From: Bacteroidales bacterium | Lineage (GTDB): Bacteria; Bacteroidota; Bacteroidia; Bacteroidales; UBA932 | Direction: 5' to 3' | Assembly (NCBI GenBank): GCA_017615445.1 | Contig: JAGAAD010000069.1 | Span: 1-6,903 of the forward strand | DNA length: 6,903 bases | Part shown: positions 1-4,751 of the stretch, piece after piece | Layout of the letters: each line of letters starts with the position of its first letter | How positions within the stretch are numbered: the stretch's first letter is position 1 | Made by a program: the position numbers and the translations under genes | Notes under the pieces: generated by a model | Told to the model about the DNA's origin: nothing | Databases searched by the model: none | What the model saw: the letters and a program-made list of their open reading frames with translations, nothing else

Positions 1-1
1 C

Positions 2-481
2 CACAATATCTTCAAGGACGACTTCCTCGTCCTTCACGGCGTGTCCATGGGCGGCGCCACAGTGATGATGGCTTCCGGAGACAAACTCCAGCCGTTCATC
101 AAGGCGATAGTGGAAGACTGCGGCTATGCTTCAGTGGTTGCACAGTTCAACAAGAACCGCAGGGACAGCTTCTGGTTCGTTCCTGCCGACATCCTTCAGA
201 GCGCCTCGCTCGTGACCAAGAAAAAGCACGGCTGGGGCTTCTGGGAGGCTTCTTCGGTGGAGCAGCTTAAGAAATCCACGGTCCCTATGCTCTTCATCCA
301 CGGCGACGCAGACGACTTCGTGCCGTTCTCGCATCTGGACAAGTGCTACAATGCCAAGACCCAGGGTTATAAAGAGAAATGGGTAGCGGAAGGAGCGGTG
401 CACGCCAACTCCTTCCAAAAGCACCCTGAAGAGTATAAACAGCACGTCCATGACTTCCTGGAGAAGGTCAAGAGCCTGTAA
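2..481 (+). CDS. Alpha/beta hydrolase, C-terminal part (5' end outside window)
   Basis: The frame is already open at the left edge, so about 159 C-terminal residues are visible. A GTG at 41 lies inside the nucleophile motif and cannot be the true start. The whole catalytic triad can be read. The nucleophile elbow H-G-V-S-M-G-G (GxSxG) has its serine at 44-46. The acid motif HGDADDFVP (HGxxDxxVP) has its Asp at 311-313. The His lies in AVHAN at 401-403. This fits the serine-hydrolase family common in Bacteroidetes, whose members are usually about 300-330 residues with an N-terminal membrane or signal segment, so roughly half is missing. The substrate cannot be read from the sequence; an ester or thioester linked to the steroid/bile-acid chemistry of the next two genes is only a guess from context. 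Its stop overlaps the next start (TAATG), implying one operon and probable translational coupling. Confidence 0.86.
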   Translation, partial: HNIFKDDFLVLHGVSMGGATVMMASGDKLQPFIKAIVEDCGYASVVAQFNKNRRDSFWFVPADILQSASLVTKKKHGWGFWEASSVEQLKKSTVPMLFIHGDADDFVPFSHLDKCYNAKTQGYKEKWVAEGAVHANSFQKHPEEYKQHVHDFLEKVKSL

Positions 482-483
482 TG
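479..483 (+). promoter_or_regulatory. Stop/start overlap TAATG (translational coupling site)
   Basis: The hydrolase stop TAA (479-481) shares its last A with the ATG (481-483) of the 5-alpha-reductase gene. A purine-rich stretch GGAGAAGG at 460-467 lies 13 bases upstream of that ATG. It could act as a weak ribosome binding site but is rather far, and Bacteroidetes often do without one. The overlap itself is seen directly; termination-reinitiation coupling is inferred. Confidence 0.6.
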
Positions 484-1251
484 TTTACTCCGGAAGGTTT
501 TAACATCTTTCTGATCGTAATGGCCGCGGTGGCGGCCGTCGTGTTCGTCTCCCTGTTTTTCGTGGACGCCGGATACGGTAAGTTCTACCAGCCCAAGTGG
601 GGTCCCTCGCTGGACAACCATCTGGGCTGGTTCCTTATGGAAGTGCCCGTGTTCCTGGCGATGCTCCTGCTCTGGTGGTTTTCAGAGCGGCGCTTCGACT
701 GGACAAGACTGGCTTTCCTCTTTCTTTTCGAGCTGCACTACTTCCACCGCTCGTTCATCTTCCCGAACCAGCTTCGCGGCCACAGCCGTATGCCGCTGAG
801 TATAATCCTGATGGGAGTCGTGTTCAACACCCTGAACGCGCTGATGCAGGGCGGCTGGATCTTCTACGTCTCCCCCGCCGCCTACTACGGCATAGACTGG
901 CTGCACAGCATCCCCTTCGTGCTCGGCACCTGCATCTTCATCGCCGGTATGTACATAAACATAAGCTCGGACGCGATTATCCGCGGTCTGCGCCAGCCCG
1001 GCGACACGAAGCACTACCTGCCGCGCGCGGGAATGTTTCGCTATGTCACGAGCGCGAACTATTTCGGCGAGCTGCTGGAGTGGGTGGGGTTCGCGATCCT
1101 GACGTGGTCGCTCGCCGGAGCCGTGTTCGCGCTCTGGACTTTTGCGAATCTCGCCCCGCGCGCGGCCCGCATCTACGACCTCTACCAACGGGAATTCCCC
1201 GGCCAGATAGACACAAAGCGCACCAAGCGCATGATTCCGTTCATTTACTAA
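481..1251 (+). CDS. 3-oxo-5-alpha-steroid 4-dehydrogenase (steroid 5-alpha-reductase) family membrane protein
   Basis: A 256-residue integral membrane protein with six to seven hydrophobic segments (about residues 8-28, 48-67, 76-93, 105-129, 143-163, 198-222). It is nearly the length of human SRD5A2 (254). The C-terminal half carries the family signature: NISSDAIIRGLR (160-171), LPRAGMFRYVTSANYFGE (180-197), LLEWVGFA (198-205) and the terminal IPFIY. Compared from memory with human SRD5A2, Glu54 (MEVP) matches catalytic Glu57, Tyr87 (LHYFHR) matches Tyr91, and Asn160, Asp164, Arg168, Arg171, Asn193, Glu197, Arg227 and Tyr235 match residues around the NADPH site. The family reduces the C4=C5 bond of 3-oxo-delta4 steroids with NADPH to the 5-alpha product, inside the membrane. 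The ATG at 481 fits the length and overlaps the previous stop. The next gene, a flavin ene-reductase 3 bases on, suggests steroid or bile-acid ring reduction. The exact substrate is unknown; a lipid enone such as a polyprenal is an alternative. Confidence 0.93.
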   Translation: MFTPEGFNIFLIVMAAVAAVVFVSLFFVDAGYGKFYQPKWGPSLDNHLGWFLMEVPVFLAMLLLWWFSERRFDWTRLAFLFLFELHYFHRSFIFPNQLRGHSRMPLSIILMGVVFNTLNALMQGGWIFYVSPAAYYGIDWLHSIPFVLGTCIFIAGMYINISSDAIIRGLRQPGDTKHYLPRAGMFRYVTSANYFGELLEWVGFAILTWSLAGAVFALWTFANLAPRAARIYDLYQREFPGQIDTKRTKRMIPFIY

Positions 1252-1254
1252 ACT

Positions 1255-2490
1255 ATGATCCAATCCCCCGTTTTCACCCCGGTCAGTTTCGGGCCGGTGA
1301 CCCTTCGCAACCGCATCATCCGCTCGGCCGCATTTGAGAATATGGCCTACGGCAACAGCCCTTCCGAGGACCTGTATAACTACCACACAGCGGTAGCGCG
1401 GGGCGGCGTGGGCATGACCACCCTCGCCTACGCGTCCGTCAGCCGCAGCGGACTGTCCTTCGACGGCCAGCTCTGGATGCGCGAGGAGATAGTCCCCGGG
1501 CTCAAGCGAATCACGGACGCCATCCACGCCGAAGGCGCGAAATGCTCGATCCAGCTCGGCCATTGCGGCAACATGACGCACCGTGCCACTTGCGGCTGCA
1601 CGCCCGTGGGCGCATCAGGCGGGTTCAACATCTATTCGCCCACTTTCTGCCGCCGCCTGAGCGTCAAGGACATCGACCAGCTGGTGGAAGACTTCGGCCA
1701 CGCCGTGAATCTCGCGCGCGAGGCGGGCTTCGACTGTGTGGAGATCCACGCCGGCCACGGATATCTGATCAGCCAGTTCCTCTCGCCGTTCACCAACCAT
1801 CGCCGCGACGAATACGGCGGCTCGCTGGAGAACCGCATGCGCTTTATGAGACGCGTGATCACCCGCGTTATGCAAGAAGCCCGCGACGACATAGCCGTCG
1901 TGGTGAAGATGAACATGCACGACGGCTTCAAGGGCGGAATGCAGGAGGACGAGTGCCTGGAGGTGGCCCGCGAGCTCGAGAGGCTGGGCGTGCACGGAAT
2001 AGTGCTCTCCGCAGGCTTCGTGAGCAAGGCGCCAATGGAAGTTATGCGCGGCGCGATGCCCATCAAGACCATGTCGCACTACATGGACACGAAGAAGTTC
2101 TGGTGGCTTCAGTTGCTGCTGTTCTTCTTCGGCAGGGTGCTCATTCCCACCGTGCCCTACAAAGAGGCTTATTTCCTGGAGGATGCGAAGAAGTTCCGCG
2201 CCGCGGTGAAACTGCCGCTGATCTATGTAGGCGGAATGGTCTCGCTCAGCAAGATGGAAGAAGTTCTGGCAGCCGGCTTCGACGGCCTGCAGATGGCCCG
2301 TGCACTGATCCGCGACACTGATTTCGTGAACAAACTTCATTCGGGCGAACTCACCAAGAGCCCCTGCGGCCATTCTAACTATTGCATAGGCAGGATGTAC
2401 ACCCTCGAAATGAAATGCAACAAATGCATAGCCGACCTCCCTGCGAAACTTCGCAAAGAGGTCGACCAGGCTGAAGCCAAGTGGGAATAG
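1255..2490 (+). CDS. Old Yellow Enzyme-type NADH:flavin oxidoreductase, candidate 5-beta-reductase-like ene-reductase
   Basis: This 411-residue protein is a single FMN-binding TIM barrel. Family signatures are NRIIRSA (19-25), the QLGHCG strand (100-105), IHAGHGYLISQFLSP (164-178), then NHRRDEYGGSLENR (181-194), and the FMN-phosphate region YVGG (324-327) plus GFDGLQMARALI (341-352). His165 and His168 fit the pair that holds a substrate carbonyl, and Tyr170 is a candidate proton donor. Bile-acid enzymes of the BaiCD/BaiH type and 2,4-dienoyl-CoA reductases are about 640-670 residues, with FAD and NAD(P) domains; these are absent here. A C-terminal cysteine group (Cys371, 377, 388, 391) has non-standard spacing, and a strongly hydrophobic stretch at 282-301 may touch the membrane. 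The gene starts 3 bases after the 5-alpha-reductase stop, so the two are surely co-transcribed. Reduction of a C=C conjugated to a ketone is the safe call; 5-beta-reduction of 3-oxo-delta4 steroids or bile acids is inferred from the pairing. Confidence 0.92.
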   Translation: MIQSPVFTPVSFGPVTLRNRIIRSAAFENMAYGNSPSEDLYNYHTAVARGGVGMTTLAYASVSRSGLSFDGQLWMREEIVPGLKRITDAIHAEGAKCSIQLGHCGNMTHRATCGCTPVGASGGFNIYSPTFCRRLSVKDIDQLVEDFGHAVNLAREAGFDCVEIHAGHGYLISQFLSPFTNHRRDEYGGSLENRMRFMRRVITRVMQEARDDIAVVVKMNMHDGFKGGMQEDECLEVARELERLGVHGIVLSAGFVSKAPMEVMRGAMPIKTMSHYMDTKKFWWLQLLLFFFGRVLIPTVPYKEAYFLEDAKKFRAAVKLPLIYVGGMVSLSKMEEVLAAGFDGLQMARALIRDTDFVNKLHSGELTKSPCGHSNYCIGRMYTLEMKCNKCIADLPAKLRKEVDQAEAKWE

Positions 2491-2520
2491 CTTCCTAGAA
2501 AACTATCTCCACTTTCTGGC
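2476..2520. terminator. Imperfect inverted repeat across the convergent stop codons (possible bidirectional terminator)
   Basis: The left arm GCCAAGTGGGAATAG (2476-2490) can pair with the right arm CTATCTCCACTTTCTGGC (2503-2520). This gives about 14 pairs, with one G-U, one A-C mismatch and a 3-base bulge. The 12-base loop can form three further pairs. The arms lie in the last codons of the two convergent genes and include both stop regions. There is only 4 bp between the genes, so any terminator must overlap coding sequence. No clear T-run follows on either strand, which weakens the case for a classical intrinsic terminator. Folding energy was not computed. Confidence 0.35.
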
Positions 2521-4750
2521 GTATATCATCCGATGCGGCTCCGAGAAGGAGCTGCATTTTTTTGCCCTGCTCAAGAGTCCAGCAGTTCTCCTGGACATTC
2601 CAGTAGCGCAGTTCTTTGACGGGAATCTCGAGGGTGACGGTCTTGGTCTGACCGGGCTTCAGGCTCACGCGCTCGAAGGCCTTCAGTTCCTTCTCAGGCC
2701 ACTCCACCTCGGACTCGCAGCGGTGCACATAGAGCTGCACGACCTCCTCAGCCGGCATATCGCCGTTGTTGGTGAGCGGGAAGCTGACTCTGATCACGTT
2801 TTTCCCGCCGCCCACACGCATAGCGCCGTAGGTGAAATCCACATAGGAAAGTCCATGGCCGAAGGCGTACATAGGCTTGACGTTCTTAGTGTCGAACCAG
2901 CGGTAGCCCACGAGGAAGCCCTCGGTGTAGTGCGACTCAGGCTTCGGGAGCGAATCGATGAGCTTCTGGCGCTCTTCGCGTGTCATCCTCATCACGTCCG
3001 GCCTGAACATAAGGGTGAACAGGTCGCCGCCGGCGTTCGGGTCCGGGAAATTGCCGAGCGCATAGGCCGGCGAATCTTCCAGCTTCATCGGGAAGGTGAA
3101 CGGCAGCTTGCCGGAAGGGGCGATGTCGCCGAAGAGGACTTCGGCCAGCGCCGTTCCGCCCTCAGTGCCGTTCCACCAGCCCTGCACGATGGCGGGGGAA
3201 GCGGGCTCCAGCACCTGCAGATCGGTGGGGCCGCCGGAAATCAGCACGCTCACGAGATTGGCGTTAGCTTCGCGCAGAGCCAGGACGAGTTCTTCCTGGC
3301 CGCAAGGGAGTTTGATGCTCTTGCGGTCCGAGCCCTCGGTCTCGATGCTCTTGTTCGTGCCGCCGAAGAAGATGACCAGGTCGGCCTCCTTCGCGAGGGC
3401 GACAGCCTCGGCGAGCAGCGCGGAATCCGCGGGTTCGTCGATAGCGGCGGCTTCCAGCGGGTTGGGCTCGGCAGGAGCGGGTCCCCAGCGGAAGCCGGGA
3501 TAGTTCTTATAACCAGGCGCGTAGACGACTTCGATGCCCTCGGCGCGCTTCTGAATACCCTCAAGCGGAGTGACCTCATAGAGAGCTTTCACGCCTGCGC
3601 CCATTCCGCCGCTCTGGGTCTTCAGCACGGCATTCTGGCCGATCACGGCTATCTTTTTGACGGTCGGAGCGACAGGCAGCAGGCCACCTTCGTTCTTGAG
3701 AAGGACTATAGACTTTTCAGCCACCTCGAGGGCTATCTTCTGGCACTCGGGCTGCGAGGTCATCACCGTGTTCGCGACATCGGCCGGAACAGCCTCGATG
3801 GCATAGCGGACGCGCAGAATCTGACGGACTTTCTCGTCCACGAGGTCCTCGGTCAGCGCGCCGGTGGCGATCGAATCGATCACGGGCTGGCCCAGATAAT
3901 TGTCGCCCGTCATCTGCACGTTAAGGCCGTGCAGCATAGCGCCCATCGTGCTATGGGTTCCGCCCCAGTCCGAGACGGTCATTCCCTTGAAGCCCCATTC
4001 GCCGCGCAGGATCTCGTTCAGCAGGTGCTCGTTTTCCGAGCAATAGTCGCCGTTGACCTTGTTGTAGGCCGGCATCACGCTCATCGCGCCGCCTTCCACG
4101 ATCGCGCTCTCGAAGGGCTTGAGGTAAATCTCCCTGAGCGTGCGCTCGTCTATTTTGACGTCCACGCTGCCGCGGTTGGTTTCCTGGTTGTTCACGGCGA
4201 AGTGCTTGATGCACACGGCAGTGCCCTGGTCCTGACAGCCCTTCGTGTACTCGAGCGAAAGAGCGGCCGAGAGGATCGGGTCCTCGCTCAGGTACTCGTA
4301 GGTGCGGCCGCCCACGGGCAGACGCTGAATGTTCACTGCCGGGCCGAGGATCACGTCCTTGCCGCGCAGACGGGCTTCCTTGCCCATGCCCTTGCCGTAG
4401 ATGTAGGCCATCTCACGACTCCAGGTGGCGGCGAGGGCCGAACCTGTGGGGAAATAGGTGGCGGAGTCCAGCTTCCAGCCGGCGCTCATAAAGCCGTTCG
4501 GCTGGCCTTCTTCGCGTATGCCGAACGGGCCGTCCGCGTAGTTGATGTCCGCGATGCCGAGGCGCTCGACTCCGGCTGAGGACATGTTGGTCTTCGAATG
4601 AAGCATGTTGACTTTCTCCTCGAGAGTCATCTTGGAGATGACTGCATTGATCATCGCATCGTTGACGGTGAGTCTTTCCTGAGGAGTGCTTGTGATGCAG
4701 GAGGCGCCGAGTACGGCCGCGGCTGCAAGGAGTAAAAATATTCTTTTCAT
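2495..4750 (-). CDS. Glycoside hydrolase family 3 beta-glycosidase (beta-glucosidase-like), exported lipoprotein
   Basis: A full-length 751-residue GH3 enzyme with the three-part layout: TIM barrel (about 30-320), alpha/beta sandwich (about 345-560) and a fibronectin III-like C-terminal domain (about 650-735). The barrel shows DGPFGIR (73-79), GGRTYEYLSEDP (147-158), KHFAVNNQETNRG (182-194) and TVSDWGG (258-264). Asp261 is the nucleophile, codon 3968-3970. The sandwich has GGTN and ETEGSDR (470-476), with Glu472 (codon 3335-3337) as the likely acid/base. It should hydrolyse terminal non-reducing beta-glycosides, most often beta-glucosides; the exact sugar and aglycone cannot be read. An N-terminal signal with a Cys at 18 suggests a lipoprotein. 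No acidic export signal follows the Cys (ITSTP), so periplasmic placement is favoured over the surface. It starts one base after the regulator stop (TAG-T-ATG), so the two form an operon. A roughly 38-residue charged stretch (570-607) between the sandwich and the C-terminal domain looks longer than usual. Confidence 0.97.
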   Translation of the reverse strand: MKRIFLLLAAAAVLGASCITSTPQERLTVNDAMINAVISKMTLEEKVNMLHSKTNMSSAGVERLGIADINYADGPFGIREEGQPNGFMSAGWKLDSATYFPTGSALAATWSREMAYIYGKGMGKEARLRGKDVILGPAVNIQRLPVGGRTYEYLSEDPILSAALSLEYTKGCQDQGTAVCIKHFAVNNQETNRGSVDVKIDERTLREIYLKPFESAIVEGGAMSVMPAYNKVNGDYCSENEHLLNEILRGEWGFKGMTVSDWGGTHSTMGAMLHGLNVQMTGDNYLGQPVIDSIATGALTEDLVDEKVRQILRVRYAIEAVPADVANTVMTSQPECQKIALEVAEKSIVLLKNEGGLLPVAPTVKKIAVIGQNAVLKTQSGGMGAGVKALYEVTPLEGIQKRAEGIEVVYAPGYKNYPGFRWGPAPAEPNPLEAAAIDEPADSALLAEAVALAKEADLVIFFGGTNKSIETEGSDRKSIKLPCGQEELVLALREANANLVSVLISGGPTDLQVLEPASPAIVQGWWNGTEGGTALAEVLFGDIAPSGKLPFTFPMKLEDSPAYALGNFPDPNAGGDLFTLMFRPDVMRMTREERQKLIDSLPKPESHYTEGFLVGYRWFDTKNVKPMYAFGHGLSYVDFTYGAMRVGGGKNVIRVSFPLTNNGDMPAEEVVQLYVHRCESEVEWPEKELKAFERVSLKPGQTKTVTLEIPVKELRYWNVQENCWTLEQGKKMQLLLGAASDDIRQKVEIVF
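4697..4750 (-). other. Lipoprotein signal peptide of the GH3 enzyme
   Basis: Residues 1-18 consist of the basic start MKR, an Ala/Leu-rich hydrophobic core and LGASC, with Cys18 as the probable lipidated residue. The residue at -3 is Gly rather than the preferred Leu, with Leu at -4, so this is a relaxed lipobox of the kind tolerated in Bacteroidetes. Ordinary signal peptidase I cleavage is the alternative. Confidence 0.7.
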
Positions 4751-4751
4751 A

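Noticed and set aside
41..43. GTG at 41 as the start of the hydrolase gene
   Set aside because: It encodes the Val inside the GxSxG nucleophile motif, and the frame stays open with family-like sequence to the window edge, so the gene begins upstream.
597..1581. Open frames of about 250-300 codons overlapping the 5-alpha-reductase gene on both strands
   Set aside because: Arg/Pro/His-rich translations without family motifs, overlapping a gene with clear conserved residues. They are frame shadows.
2723..4579. Long open frame (about 618 codons) on the + strand opposite the GH3 gene
   Set aside because: Antisense shadow of an intact GH3 gene; its composition is His/Arg/Ala-rich with no motifs.
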